NCBI RefSeq assembly: GCF_910594005.1
Contig: NC_057848.1
Span: 139,572,155-139,636,154 of the forward strand
Direction: 5' to 3'
Length of the DNA stretch: 64,000 nt
Source of the DNA: Cervus elaphus
Lineage: Eukaryota > Chordata > Mammalia > Artiodactyla > Cervidae
Below are positions 34,821 through 47,115 of this stretch, piece by piece (the stretch's first letter is position 1; each line of letters opens with the position of its first letter). The position numbers and the translations under genes were made by a program. Under the pieces are notes generated by a model. The model searched no databases and was not told the DNA's origin. It saw only the letters and a list, made by a program, of their open reading frames with translations.

Positions 34821-35640
34821 GTGATCACTCACCTAGAGCCAGACATCCTGCAATGTGAAGTCAAGTGGGCCTTAGGAGGCATCACTATGAACCAAGCTAG
34901 TGGAGGTGATGGAATTCCAGTTGAGCTATTTCAAATCCTAAAAGATGATGCTGTGAAAGTGCTGCACTCAATATGCCAGCAAAGCTGGAAAACTCAGCAG
35001 TGGCCACAGGACCGGAAAAGGTCAGTTTTCATTCCAATCCCAAAGAAAGGCAGTGCCAAAGAATGTTCAAACTACCACACAATTGCACTCATCTCACACG
35101 CTAGTAAAGTAATGCTCAAAATTCTCCAAGCCAGGCCTCAGTAGACATGAGCCATGAACTTCTAGATGTTCAAGCTGGATCCAGAAAAGGCAGAGGAACT
35201 AGAGATCAAATTGCCAACATTGGTTGGATCTTCGAAAAAGCAAGAGAGTTCCAGAAAAACATCTATTTCTGCTTTATTGACTGTGCCAAAGCCTTTGACT
35301 GTGTGGAACATCACGACGTGTGGAAAATTCTTAAAGGATGGGAATAACAGACCACTTGACCTGCCTCTTGAGAAATTTGTATGCAGGTCAGGAAGCAACA
35401 GGTAGAACTGGACATGGAACAACAGACTGGTTCCAAATTGGGAAAGGAGTATGTCAAAACTGTATATTGTCACCCTGCTTATTTAACTCATATGCAGAGT
35501 ACATCATGAGAAATGCTGGGCTGGATGAAGCACAAGCTGGATCAAGATGGCCAAGAGAAATTTCAAGAACCTTAGATGTGCAGATGACACCACCCTTATG
35601 GCAGAAAGCAAAGAAGAACTAAAGAGCCTCTTGATGAACA
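34821..35640 (+). pseudogene. BovB reverse transcriptase region, broken
   Basis: Three overlapping frames carry RT motifs in order: GGDGIPVELFQILKDDAVKVL (34821-35144), FIDCAKAFDCVEH (35147-35347), and the catalytic box read as Cys-Ala-Asp-Asp at 35577-35588, where the family normally has Tyr-Ala-Asp-Asp. A stop after LQARPQ and at least two frameshifts separate them. RT would copy BovB RNA at the nicked target, but this copy is inactive. Confidence 0.8.
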
Positions 35641-35970
35641 TGAAAGAGGAGAGTGAAAAAGTTGGGTTAAACTCAACATTCAGAAAACTAAGATCATGGC
35701 ATCTGGTCCCATCACTTCATGGCATATAGATGGGGAAATAATGGAAACAGTGAGAGACTTTATTTTCTTTTTGGCTCCAAAATCACTGCAGATGGTGACT
35801 GCAGTCATGAAATTAAAAGACACTTCCTCCTTGGAAGAAAAGTTATGACCAACCTAGACAGCATGTTAAAAAGCAGAGACATTACTTTGCCAACAAAGGT
35901 TCGTCTAGTCAAAGCTATGGTTTTTCCAGTGGTCATGTATGGATGTGAGAGTTGGACTATAAAGAAAGCT

Positions 35971-36100
35971 GCTGCTGCTGCTTCTAAGTCACTTCAGTCG
36001 TGTCCAACTCTGTGTGACCCCATAGATGGCAGCCCATCAGGCTGCTCGGTCCATGGGATTTTCCAGGCAAGAGTACTGGAGTGGGTTGCCATTTACTTCT
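35971..36100 (-). mobile_element. Bov-A SINE nested in BovB, 14-bp TSD, antisense
   Basis: An exact TSD 'ctataaagaaagct' at 35957-35970 and 36101-36114 consists of BovB sequence. The 130-bp insert is an antisense Bov-A unit that starts with a (gct)n end. The insertion keeps a long open frame (35719-36207) across the SINE by chance. Confidence 0.92.
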
Positions 36101-36497
36101 CTATAAAGAAAGCTGAGCACCAAAGAATTGATGCTTTTGAACTGTGGTGTTGGAGAAGACTCTTGAGAGTCCCTTGGACTACAAGGAGATCAAACCATCA
36201 ATCCTAAAGAAAATCAGTCCTCCATATTCATTGGAAGGACTGATGCTGAAGCTGAAACTCCAATACCTTGACCGCCTGATGTGAAGAACTGACTCATTTG
36301 AAAAGACCCTGATGGAAAGATTGAAGGTGGCAAGAGAAGGGGACGACAGAGGATGAGATGGTTGGATGGCATCACAGACTCAATGGACATGAGTATGAGT
36401 AAACTCTGGTAGTTGGTGATGGACAGGGAGGCCTGGCGTGCTGCAGTTCATGGGGTCGCAAAGAGTCAGACAGGACTGAGCGACTGAACTGAACTGA

Positions 36498-37447
36498 TGA
36501 TAACCCTGAAGGAAAGTCCTGTGCTAGGGACTACTGAAATGAATAGAGGAATTAAAGAAGTGGATTTGATATGCTTTATCTTTGTATAGCCTTGTCTGTG
36601 TTGGTCTTACCAGTGATTGTGAGGCTATACATTTCAAGAGATATTGACAGTAAGCAAATAAGTAGTCTTTTAACACAACTGTATGGAGAAAGAATTTAGG
36701 GAACTAAAAGTGAATCAGGGTGCAAAGCAAAGTAAGGGTGGATTAGGGTAAATGCTGGTGGTTACATAAGAGGCTTTGCAGGCCTCATTATTTTGAAAAA
36801 TATTTGTAAAACATGTTTATGATAGCTGTGCTCAGAGTCTTCCCTTAGAGTTGAATTAATGTTGCCATTATGCTCTGGAAAAATAGAGCTAGTCAAGGAA
36901 GAGCTAATTCCATTTTTATTGATATTACTACTAGACGACTTGTACATGTTTTTAAACACAGTAAGTGTAATTGTTTTCAAACAGCTATTAACTAATCTGA
37001 AATAATATAAGGAAAATTACACTATTAAATTTTTCAAACAATATGTGAAAATTTCCCTATTCATCCTGGTGAAAGATGTACATCAGTGTGTGTGTGTATG
37101 TGTGTGCGTGTGCGTGCATGCATAGTCTGTTTAAAAAGTGCTCATTTTCAGTTCTGTCCTTAAGTATACAACAGTTATTTACTGATGACCTTTAATTAGA
37201 AAATCTTTGATAAGTATAGTAGCTATCACAAGGCTGGCATTCAACCAGTTATGCTCTAAGTGTTAAGATATCATAACATACCATAACATTACTATCATGT
37301 AACCCTTGCCCCTCTAACTACTATGTCCTCTCCCATAAAGCCTCCTGGGTCTCTCCAATAATTTAGTGACATGTAGTAAGTACATCAGGGAGTTTCAGGA
37401 CTTTGGTCAGGCATCCTTTCAGATTGATACGAACTCCAAGCTACGTT
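36498..37447. other. Unassigned DNA with a short GT microsatellite
   Basis: No gene was recognised. A (GT)n-like tract with interruptions lies at about 37086-37121. Confidence 0.5.
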
Positions 37448-37748
37448 CATTCAGTTCAGTTCAGTTCAGTTCAGTTGCTCAGTCGTGTCCGACTCTGCGA
37501 CACCATGAACTGCAGAATGCCAGGCTTCCTGTCCATCACCGGCTCCCGGAGTCCACCCAAACCCATGTCCATTGCGTAGATGATGCCATCCAACCATTTC
37601 ATCCTCTGTCATCTCCTTCTCCTCCTGCCCTCAATCTTTTCCAGCATCAGGGTCTTTTCAGATGAGTCAGTTCTTCACATCAGGTGGCCAAAGTATTGGA
37701 GTTTCAGCTTCAACATCAGTCCCTCCAATAAACACCCAGGACTGATCA
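37448..37748 (-). mobile_element. BovB 3' end, antisense
   Basis: Starts with (cagtt)n at 37450-37476, the reverse complement of the BovB tail, then about 270 bp of the BovB 3' region ('ctccaataaacacccagg' at the far end). It is 5'-truncated. Confidence 0.9.
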
Positions 37749-38454
37749 TTAATCATTTCAAATATTAGCAGTGGATATAAAGATAAATATGATATGCCTC
37801 CTGCTTTCCAGGAATTCATATCTGGTGGTAGAAATAGACATCTATAAATCTTCTCAATAGAAAGTACACTCTGATAGATTCAAAATGTCAGCATGATACT
37901 GGAGAGCATGGTGGAAAGAAATTAATCACAACAGTTGTGGCGGTGGAGCGGGGGAGGGGGGTGTGGTGGTTCCTGAGAGGGATTCTTAGGAGTTACTGGA
38001 TTTGATTAGGGTCTTGACTTATCAGTCAGTGTGGGTGGGGCAGGGAATTTTAGCAGATGGAACAACTGTATTGTAGAATAAGACAATTTCTGTTGCAATT
38101 ACAGAGAAGACAAGTTCTGTAAATAATGAATAGAAGGGTGTGTCAGGAGTGTGTGTGAATAGTGTCTGTGGTAGTGAATGCTGAGTAACATACAGGTAGG
38201 AATACAGGCAGCATTTGGAGGGCAGGTTTTTTTTTTTTTTTTTTGGTACTTCTTATTGCACTGGAAACCACTGAAGATTTTGGAGGAGGCAAAAGACATG
38301 AGTCAACAGTTTTGAAATAGAAATCTAGAGGTAACATATGAAACAAATGGACTGGAGAGATAGGGCAGTTAGATCTGCAGAATCATTTAAGGGCCTTTGG
38401 CAATGATTTAGATCAGGTAACAGTTTTTGTGTTTTTTTTTTTTTTTTCCTATAA
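37749..38454. other. Unassigned DNA with two poly-T runs
   Basis: T-runs lie at about 38227-38244 and 38431-38447. No gene or repeat was recognised. Confidence 0.5.
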
Positions 38455-38612
38455 AGGTCCTGATAGTAATATTTTATGCTTGTGAGTAATATGGTCTCTA
38501 TTGCAACTACTGAACTCTGCTGTTACAGGGTGAAAGCAGCCCCAGATAGTACCTAAATGAATGTGAGTGGCTGTGTTCCAATATTTACAAAACTAGGTGG
38601 CAGGTCAGATTT
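38455..38612 (+). mobile_element. hAT-type DNA transposon fragment
   Basis: Phrases 'atggtctctattgcaactac', 'gtgaaagcagcc' and 'gtggctgtgttccaat' match in order the inside of a common mammalian hAT fossil. Terminal repeats are not visible. The subfamily is not claimed. Confidence 0.5.
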
Positions 38613-38857
38613 GACACACAGGTCTGTTGACTCTTGTCCTGAATCACCAGTTATCAATCTAAGTACCTTATCTTGGCTTCCTCATAAAGCAAACTCTGAA
38701 ACAAGGATCTGCATGCAAACAGTTTATCTGGAATGTAATCTTAGGAAACACTCTGAAGTGGGAAATTAAGACAATGAAGAGTGAAAGCCAATGAAGAGTA
38801 GAATTACAAATAGGTTGCTACTGAAACCTGGGGTTCCTCACTGGGGACCTTGTTGGA

Positions 38858-39056
38858 GACCCCTGGTGGCTCAGTGGTAAAGAATCTGCCTACCAATGCA
38901 AGAGACACAGGTTGGATCCCTGGGTTGGGAAGATCCCCTGGAAAAGGAAACAGCAACCCACTCCAGTATTCTTGTCTGTGAGAATTTCATGGACAGAGGA
39001 GCCTGGCGGGTCACAGTCCATGGGGTCGCAAAGAGTTGGACACGATTTACTGATGA
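38858..39056 (+). mobile_element. Bov-tA SINE, sense
   Basis: Full head ('cccctggtggctcagtggta'), B-box-like 'ggttggatccc', and Bov-A body to 'cgcaaagagttggacacga'. Confidence 0.9.
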
Positions 39057-39301
39057 AATGACAACAACAAAGAATGTCCCAATGCAGAACTGTCACATTG
39101 TAGGGTGAGGAAGCTGGCTTTGTATTCACTATAACCCATGACTCATTATTTGAGAAACACTCTTGAGATATCATCTCCCAGATAGCTCTGACATAAACAA
39201 AAGTATGTTTCCATGATAAAACAATGCCTTCAAGCAGAAAGATGCAGGGAGACATGAACATGTATGGGAACCATTTTGCAGGACATATGGCCTCAGAACA
39301 G

Positions 39302-39665
39302 TACAGTCATTCTGCAGTATCTGCAAGGGGTTGGTTCCAGGAGCCCCACAGATATCAAAATCCTTGGATGCTCAAGTGCTTTACATAAAATGACAGAGTA
39401 CTTGCATTTAACCTACATACATCTTCCCATACACTTTAAATCACCTCTAGATTATTTATAATACCTCGTACAATGTAAACAATATGTAAATGGTAAACAC
39501 AATATAATTGCTATGTAAATAGTTGTGGCCCATGGCAAAAAGTTTTTCTGTCTGGAACTTTCTGGATTAAAAAAGAAAAAAAAAATTTTTTTGGATCCAC
39601 AGTCAGTTGAATTTGCAGATGCAGAAGCCACAGGTGTAGAACCCATGGATACAGAGGGCCAACTG
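39302..39665 (+). mobile_element. Tigger-type (MER2-like) mariner fossil
   Basis: The left end 'cagtcattctgcagtatctg' and right end 'atacagagggccaactgca' are imperfect inverted repeats. The interior 'ttggttccaggagccccaca' and 'taaatcacctctagattatt' is typical of this non-autonomous family. It contains no transposase. Confidence 0.75.
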
Positions 39666-39999
39666 CACATGTTTTGATGGCTATAATGCCATATGGGTGA
39701 GTAGGGAAATGTTTTTTAAGAAAAGAATCAGTTGAAATGCATGCCTTCAGTGAGCTCCAATCAAAATCCATGTGTCTACGGAAGCAATATTTATTTTAAA
39801 GCCCACTTGGCACGGAATAAAAGCAAAGAATGATCATTCAAAATGAGAGTTTAATGGTAGGCTGAACTAGATCAGTGAGAAAACAGAAGAGAGTTTCAAA
39901 AAAAATAAAAAGGTAGAATGGTTTTGTCACAGACTAGGTTCCATGAGAGGCAATCCTGAAGATGGAATTTAGCATGAAGGATGTTTATTAGGACACCCT
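39666..39999. other. Unassigned DNA
   Basis: No gene or repeat was recognised. Confidence 0.5.
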
Positions 40000-40009
40000 A
40001 AGGAAGGCA

Positions 40010-40327
40010 ATGCAATGCAGAAGACCCAGGTTCCATCCCTGGGTCGGGAAGATCCCCTGGAGAAGGAAATGGCAACCCACTCCAGTATTCTTGCCTGGAG
40101 AATCCCATGGACAGAGGAGCCTGGTGGGCCACAGTCCATGGGGTCGCAAAGAGTCGGACACGACTGAGCGACTTCACTTTCAATTTTCACTTTCATGCAT
40201 TGGAGAAGGAAATGGCAGCCCACTCCAGTGTTCTTGCCTGGAGAATCCCAGGGACGGGGGCGCCTGGTGGGCTGCCGTCTATGGGGTCGCACAGAGTCGG
40301 ACATGACTGAAGCGACTCAGCAGCAGC
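40010..40327 (+). mobile_element. Dimeric Bov-tA/Bov-A SINE, sense
   Basis: Two Bov-A bodies in tandem (about 40055-40180 and 40200-40315) follow a partial tRNA-like head that still has the 'ggttccatccc' B-box. The two bodies share long words such as 'cactccagt' and 'ttcttgcctggagaatccca'. Flanking 'aaggaagg' at about 40000 and 40328 may be the TSD. Low divergence suggests a fairly recent insertion. Confidence 0.88.
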
Positions 40328-40335
40328 AAGGAAGG

Positions 40336-41455
40336 TGACATAATTTAAAGAGGAGAACAAGATCAGAGGGATTACAAACCTAGTTAAATGTTGAAGTCAA
40401 AGCTATCTTTTTTTGAAAACAAATTTCAGAAAAAAAAATAAGTTGATCTAGACAAGAAAATACAGAAACTAATTTTATAAGCATGGCATTATATCAATGA
40501 GAAAAGAAGCAAAAGCAAGCAAGCAAATCTACTATGTGTGGAATCTGTTTTTCTTAAAGTCATGATAGAAACCATGTTCATGATATGCTTTAAGATATGA
40601 TGAAAGTTAAAATTCTTTCCTGAATCACCACATATAAAACTCTCTGATCTGTATAAAAATTATAATTTTACTGTCCCTTATTACTGGATTTATCTATAAC
40701 AAACTATACAAATAACATAACTGTGGCAAGTTTGGTTGAAGTAATGAAATATGCAAGTATACATCTACTTTTCCTCAGAAAGAAGTTTGTTTTGCACAAG
40801 ACTGAAATTTAGATGAAGATAATTTGTCCTAAGTGGTTACCCTATACTTCAGTGACAGGAATTCTTAAATTTATTTTTATTGCAATAATATAATATGATT
40901 AATCAATATAATTTAGAGATGGCTATAAAACCTGCATGCTCATAAGACAGAGAAAACTCACTTCTAATGCAATATTATGAAAATTAACTTGTACCAATTA
41001 AAGGTTGTATAATACGGTATAACTTGCACATCATTCTTCTAATAATTTTTTCTAGGTGCTCTTAAATAACCTATATAAAAGTACTATGTCAGAGATGTGT
41101 CTCTAACATAATAGTTCTAAACTTCTTATGAGGATGTCACTCCAATCAGCTCAGGGCCCTCTAGCTTCTGAATGTCAGGGTCATCATATATCCTTAAAAA
41201 TAACATTTTAATAACAACAAGCAGATAAATGTAATGGGTTTAAATTTATAGAACTACCCCCAGGACCACTCTTCCCTGCTATAAGTTACCTACTTCCAGA
41301 CCATGATATATACACCATAGCAGTTTCGAACCTATTCTTTGACACAGACACCTTTGGAAGTCTAAAAAAATATACTCAGAATATTGTTTGTATATAAATA
41401 AAGGTATATAAGATAGGAAAAACACACACAGAAAACAAAACCAAAACAAAACCCC
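40336..41455. other. Unassigned AT-rich DNA
   Basis: No gene or repeat was recognised. Confidence 0.5.
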
Positions 41456-42011
41456 CAAAATAGAGCTACCACATGATCCAGAAATTCCACAAGAAAACCA
41501 CACTTTGAAGATACATGCACCTCAATGTTCATTGCAACACTATTTACAATAGCCAAGACATGGAAGCAACCTAAATGTCCATCAAGAGAAGAATTAATAA
41601 AGAAGATATGGTACATATATACAGTGGAATATTACTCAGCTACAAAAAAGAATGAAATAATGCTATTTGCAGCAACATGGATGGATCTAGACATTATCAT
41701 ACTCAGTGAAGTAAGTCAGAAAGAGAAAGACAAAATCATATGATGTCACTTATATATTGAATCTAAAAAGATGATACAAATGAACTTATTTATGAAACAG
41801 AAAAAGAGCATAGATTTAGAAAATAAACTTATGGTTACCAAAAGGGAAAGGAGGAGGGGGATAAATTAGGAGGTTGGGATTCACATATACACACTACTAT
41901 ATAAAAAATAATCAACAAGGACCACTATGTAGCACAGGGAAATCTACTCAGTACTCTGTAGTAACCTATATGGAAAAAGAATCTGAAAAAATATATATAT
42001 ATGTATATATA

Positions 42012-42280
42012 TATAGTTGTTTAGTTGCTAAGTCGTGTCTGACTCTTTGTGGACCCGGGGACTATAGCCCACCAGGCTTCTCTGTCTGTGGGATTTTCCA
42101 GGCAGGAATAACGAGTGGGTTCCCATTTCCTTCTTCAGGGGATCTTCTTGACCCAGGCATTGAACCGTCATCTCTTACCTCTCCTACATTGGCAGGTGGG
42201 TTCTTTACCACTACCACCACCTGGGAAGCCCATGGGATTCTCCAGGCAAGAATACTGGTGTGGACTGCCATTTCCTTCTC
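42012..42280 (-). mobile_element. Bov-tA SINE inside L1, antisense
   Basis: An antisense Bov-tA with tRNA-like head ends at about 42230 ('cacctgggaagcc'). It is followed by a further partial Bov-A segment (about 42230-42280), so this may be a dimer or two insertions. It lies in the 3'UTR of the L1 at 41456. Confidence 0.85.
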
Positions 42281-42303
42281 GTGTGTGTGTGTGTGTGTGT
42301 GTA
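42281..42303 (+). repeat. (GT)n microsatellite at the SINE edge
   Basis: About 11 GT units between the SINE and the remaining L1 3'UTR. Confidence 0.95.
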
Positions 42304-42390
42304 TAAAACACTTAAACACTTTGCTGTACACCTGAAACTAACATGTTGTAAATCAATTGTAATCCAATATAAAATTTGATTTTTTAAACA

Positions 42391-43619
42391 AAGATAGTAA
42401 AGAAAACCAATAATTTTAAAATATTGCTGTCAAAATAAAAATGAAATGCTTCTGTGATATAGGAATATATATATTTCTTAATGTACTGAGCAACAAGACA
42501 TAGTGAGTGGTTTCATAATTTTCATAACCTCGAGATGTGTGACATGACTGTTACCTGATTTAAAAATACCTGGGATGCTTACTGGTGACCTGGTCATAGG
42601 TACTTCCTACTCATTAGGTTGGTCGCCCATACTCATACTTGAAGGAACTAATACATTTAGTGAGACATCTATAAAAACATAAATGTCATTTTTTCCCATC
42701 CAATTCTTCCATCCTCCCCATCCCCTGAATTTTACACATGGGAACCTCTGGCAGATCTTGGATGCTAGCTGAGAAATCCATGGAAGGCCCCGCTCTATTG
42801 CCTTTTGCCAGGGCCACATGTGCAGTGAGTTTGGTGTTGGCAAGTCAGTCCAGTGGTTCTTCTGCATAGTCTACTTTGATGAAACCCTTTCCCTGAGGGT
42901 ATTTCTTTGGTGTGAGGCCAGATGATGAAGGAATGTAAATTCAAGAACAAGAAACTTAGAACTCAATCCATAGGCATTTTCCAGCCTTTGATACTTTTCT
43001 GATAGCATGCTAGTGTGATCTAAGCAGTGGTTTAGCCTTACAACTCTGTTAGTGTTAAACAAGATGGCTTGAAGCTGAGTGGGGTGAGGGGGTTAAATAA
43101 GGCATGAGAACAAAGTGTGCGTTGAGTTGAGATATCACTGTCAGAATCATGTCTTAAAAAGGAGGGGTATAGATTACCAGGTAGCATGATGAACTACTAA
43201 GACTTGGTTAATGTGGAATTTGGATAAAGAATCAAAGCTCTCACTGATAATGATTTCTAGAAAGTGATAAGAAAATTGTTGCAAGACAAACAGAAGCAGA
43301 GAAATAAGAAGTTAAAATATGTTGGGGGAGGACATGTTATGTCTTTGATTTTAAATGTTCACAATTTGCTATCATGGCTGAGGAAATGTCCAACAGGTAC
43401 CTGTAAGTCTTGAAGTTCTGGGTGGGAGGATGGGAGTTATACAGAACAAGATGATATTTGGATATGTGAATGTGGTAAGGTGTCTGAAGGACAATGTGTA
43501 GAGTGAATGAAGAGCAGAGAGGTTAAAACAAAGCTTTGCAGGAGTACTACTTTGAGAAAGAACAGAGAGGTAGGGAAAGATCAGGAAATACAGGAGACAA
43601 AATAACAGTATAGTTTCAC
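42391..43619. other. Unassigned DNA
   Basis: No gene or repeat was recognised. Minus frames of 60-90 codons at 42607-43062 show no family resemblance. Confidence 0.45.
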
Positions 43620-44103
43620 ATATGGTAAGCAGTTATAAGATGACTAAGTTCTAAGGTCTAATGCATAATGTGGTGACTATAATTAATAGTATTGTATACA
43701 TGAAAGTTACTAGAGAGTAAATCTTAAAAGTCCTCACTATGAAAATAAATAATGGAAACTATGTGAAGTGATAGCTGTATTAACTAACCTTACTGTGGGA
43801 ATCATTTTGCAGTAAACACATGTATCAAACCATCATGTTGTACATCTTACATTGAAAGTGAAAGTGTTAGTTGCTCAGTCTTGTCTGACTCTTAGCAACC
43901 CCATGGACTGTAGCCCACCAGGCTCCTCTGTCTATGAGATTCTCCAAGCAAGGATACTGGAGTGGGTTGCCATTCCCTTCTCCAGGGGATCTTGCCAATC
44001 CAGGGATAGAAGCTGGGTTTCCGGCATCACAGGCAGATTCTTTACTGTCTGATCCACCAGGGACACAGTGTTATATGTCTATTATGTCTCAATAAAGCTG
44101 GGG
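43620..44103 (+). mobile_element. Old L1M 3' end, interrupted by a SINE
   Basis: Recognisable L1M 3'UTR phrases 'gtggtgactataattaatag', 'taaatcttaaaagtcctcac' and, after the SINE, 'tctcaataaagctgggg'. The insert at 43854-44067 splits it. Confidence 0.75.
43854..44067 (-). mobile_element. Bov-tA SINE inside old L1, antisense
   Basis: Full antisense Bov-tA: tail block 'cagtcttgtctgactct', Bov-A body, and tRNA-like head ending at 'gatccaccaggg'. Confidence 0.9.
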
Positions 44104-44104
44104 A

Positions 44105-45130
44105 AAAAAGAGAAAGAATTTACCAAACTGTCTTCCTAAGTGACTATACCGTTTGGCATTCCCAGCAATACTGAATGAGAGTTCCTGTTGCTCCACAAAC
44201 TTGCCAGTATTTTAGTGTTGTCAGTGTCCTGATTTCTGGCCATTCTAGTAGGTGCGTAATGATATCTCATTATTGTTTTAATATGCACTTTCCAGATGAC
44301 ATTTGATATAGAGTATCTTTTTGTATGCTTATTTGCCATCTGCATTTCTGTTTCAGTGGGGTGTCTACTATGGTCTTTGGTCCATTTTTCGTTAGTTGTT
44401 TTCCTATTGTAAATTTTCTTTTTCTTTTCTCCTATTGTAAAGTTTTAGAATTCTTTTAATATTTTTGGTAACAGTCCTTTATCTGATGTGACTTTTGCAA
44501 ATATATTTTCCCAGTCAGTGTCTTGTCTTACTCTGTTGACATTGTCTTTCACAGAGGAGAAGTTTTTAATTTTAATGAAGTCCACTTTATCATACATTTG
44601 GTATTTATCTAAAAAATTCACTGTCATACCTTAAGGTCATTTAGGTTTTTAATCAATGTTATTTTTTTTTTTTACATTTATAGTTTGTGTTTTACATTTT
44701 GCTTTGTGATCTATTTTGAGTTCATTTTTGTGAAGGGTGTAAGGTCTGTGCCTAGATTCTTGTGTGTGTGTGTGTGTAGTGGTTCCCAAACCATTTTTTG
44801 AAAAGACTGCCTTTGCTCCCCTGCATTACCTTTACTCCTTTGTCAGAAATCAGTTGACAATACTTACATGAGTCTATTTCTGGGTTCTGTATTCTGTTCC
44901 AACAAACTATTTTTCTTTCATCAATATCATACTGTCTTAATTACTGTAGTTTTATAGTTAAGTCTTGAGATTATAGAATGCCAGTCTTTGAACTTTGTTC
45001 CTCTGCTTCTATATTGTATTGGCTATTCTGAATTTTTTCCTCTCCATATAAATTTTAGAATCTGTTTGTCAATATCCAAAAAGTAAAGCTTGTCTGCAAT
45101 TATATTGAATTTGTAGACTATTTTGGAAAG
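44105..45130 (-). mobile_element. Old L1M ORF2 region, antisense
   Basis: Minus-strand L1 ORF2 sequence is recognisable from plus-strand phrases such as 'gtttggcattcccagcaata', 'tttcccagtcagtgtcttg' and 'aaatcagttgacaatactta'. It is highly diverged with no usable frame. A (TG)n tract at 44760-44779 lies inside. Confidence 0.75.
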
Positions 45131-46694
45131 AAAAGACTCTAAGAATTTAATATGCTGATCTTGGCTCATGGCCTAAAATAATTTCCAAACATTGAACAGC
45201 CAGAATGATTTTATATGGCATTAGTTACAGGGACAAATCTTTAGATGTTACAGAACATAACAGGAACATAGTTCAATGCAGTTATCAAGGTGTTTTAACT
45301 CTATTTACTCCACACCAGCAAACTGAATACTCAGAACTTATAATTAAAGTGGTTTTTACCATATTAGTAAATTTAATCTCTACCCTGAACATTCGCCCAA
45401 TTCTTAATATATTAGTCTGAAATTCAATCCTTTTATTCATGACCTTGATAATAACAAATAGTCAGCTAAGCTTGTAGTTTCAGAAAATAAGCAACAATGA
45501 TTAATTTTAACACCATCAACAAATACCTTGTACTTCTGCTCAATAGCAGGTAGTCCTTTTATACTTGCTGAAAAGTGATTTTATTCATTTGGTTCTTACA
45601 AGTGTAAATTATCTCTAAGACATACTTCTAAAAATTTGCAATTCAGAAGTTAGCACACTGGAAAGAAATCTATTATGACAATGGCATATGAAAGTCTCAT
45701 CCAAACAACTGCAAATAAGCTTTTATTCAGCTTTGGTAAAGACTCAACATCAGAAAACTTCTGTTTAATGTCTAAGTAAAATGTTTAATGTGAGCACAAT
45801 AAAGTTGTTCTTATGGTAGGCCTATATTAAAGCAAGACAGAAATAGTTTTTATAGTCAATATTCTTTCACTCTCTGAAATTCTATACTTTTCAGAAACAC
45901 ATTTATTACCAGTTGCCATCTTTAAAATGACAAATTCAGTTCAAAATTTGATTTTTAATATTATGTGTGATAAGAAGCATTGCTTGCCCTGAACATTTTT
46001 TAAAAAGTGATGCCAAACAAAAGTATTACCATTTAATTTTGCATTTTCATTTAACTTTGGTAAGGATATTTATTCTATCCACCACCTGATAATGGCAAAA
46101 TGGCACATCTCTAATTTTGCAATTTCCTATTTAACTGTTATTGCAAAAAGAACTTATTCAGAAGTCAAATAATTCAGTTTTCAATGCTTTCTTAAAATAT
46201 CCCTTTGAAAACATTTCAAGGTAGAGCCAAGGTTACATATTTCAATAGATTTTTAAGGCTTATTCTTTTTCTTAAGACAATATTCCATAACCAAAATAGT
46301 TGACCTGAGAAGGGCTTTTCTTTTTAAAACTTGAAGCATATATAATAGGCTTACTCCATTTTTACAAAATATATTTTAAATATTATTTTCTAAAATATCA
46401 ATAAATCAACAAATTCTTTTCTTTTAATGAGAGATTTCTCTCTTGAACATATACCACAGTAATTTTTATATCTTGAGCAAGCCATTCTTTGATTTTCATC
46501 ATTTAACTTGATATACAGCTATTTCAAGCTTTCCAACAATATTGTAACAAAGAATCACTTTACATAAAATCTTAGCTTGTTTTATGTACTGTAAGAACAT
46601 ATAATATTGTCTCAAAAATGGAGCTTTTGAAAAATCAAAAGCTGTCATCAAAATATGATTGTTTTTTGTAATTCCATGTTACGTAAAGAACAGA
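45131..46694. other. Unassigned AT-rich DNA
   Basis: No gene was recognised. A 71-codon frame at 45205-45420 is judged to be chance. Confidence 0.5.
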
Positions 46695-46905
46695 CTCTAA
46701 ATCTCCTATCTACCACTTCCTGTCACTGGGACCTGGGCCAGGTTATTCAATCCCTCTAAACCTCAATTTTCTCATCTAGGGAGTGATAAAATAAATACAA
46801 CCAACATCACCAGCTGTTATACCATCAATGGATGATAAAGCTATGAAACCTCTAATACAGACAATGCAGAAAGCACTAAATAAATGCTAGGTCTCCTCAT
46901 TATTT
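46695..46905 (+). repeat. MIR SINE, sense
   Basis: Matches MIR along its length: 'ctaccacttcctgtcactgg', then 'ctcaattttctcatctaggg', then 'agcactaaataaatgctag'. Ancient and non-coding. Confidence 0.8.
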
Positions 46906-46924
46906 TATACCACTGAATAAACAT

Positions 46925-47115
46925 GACTTCAACTCTCAATTATGTCATTCTCTGGTTGCTGTGATCTTGGGTTACTAATTAATCTCACTAAATATCAGGT
47001 TTCTTATCTGTCAAATAAGATACTGTTTAACCTTTCAGGGTAAGTGTGGACAGTAAATGAGAATAAATGAAATGCACCCAACTATTAGGGCTCAATTAAT
47101 GTTCATCACTCTTAT
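46925..47115 (+). repeat. Second MIR SINE, sense
   Basis: MIR-like order again: 'ttgctgtgatcttgggttac', 'aggtttcttatctgtcaaat' and 'gggctcaattaatgttcat'. More diverged than its neighbour. Confidence 0.7.

Larger units (their letters stand above)
33367..36497 (+). mobile_element. Nearly full-length BovB LINE, sense, with nested SINE
   Basis: It runs from the BovB leader (about 180 bp short of the 5' end seen at 31926) to the tgaac-repeat 3' end. Order: endonuclease (33591-34115), linker, RT (about 34821-35640), C-terminal region (35719-36207), 3'UTR. A SINE interrupts it at 35971-36100. Stops and shifts break the frame (for example at 34116, 34782-34784 and 35142-35144), so it cannot make the full protein. 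Confidence 0.92.
41456..42390 (+). mobile_element. L1 3' end (older subfamily), interrupted by a SINE
   Basis: ORF2 C-terminal region (frame at 41525-41743, with LFTIAKTWKQPKCPS and [18 protein letters not shown]) and 3'UTR to 'ccaatataaaatttg' near 42380. A SINE plus (GT)n at 42012-42303 splits the 3'UTR. The frame is broken. Confidence 0.85.

Noticed and set aside
37448..37480. (cagtt)n tandem repeat as a possible CRISPR-like or satellite array
   Set aside because: It is the normal 3' tail of BovB read in antisense.
41874..42335. 153-codon frame spanning L1, SINE and (GT)n
   Set aside because: The frame runs across unrelated repeats; it is chance.
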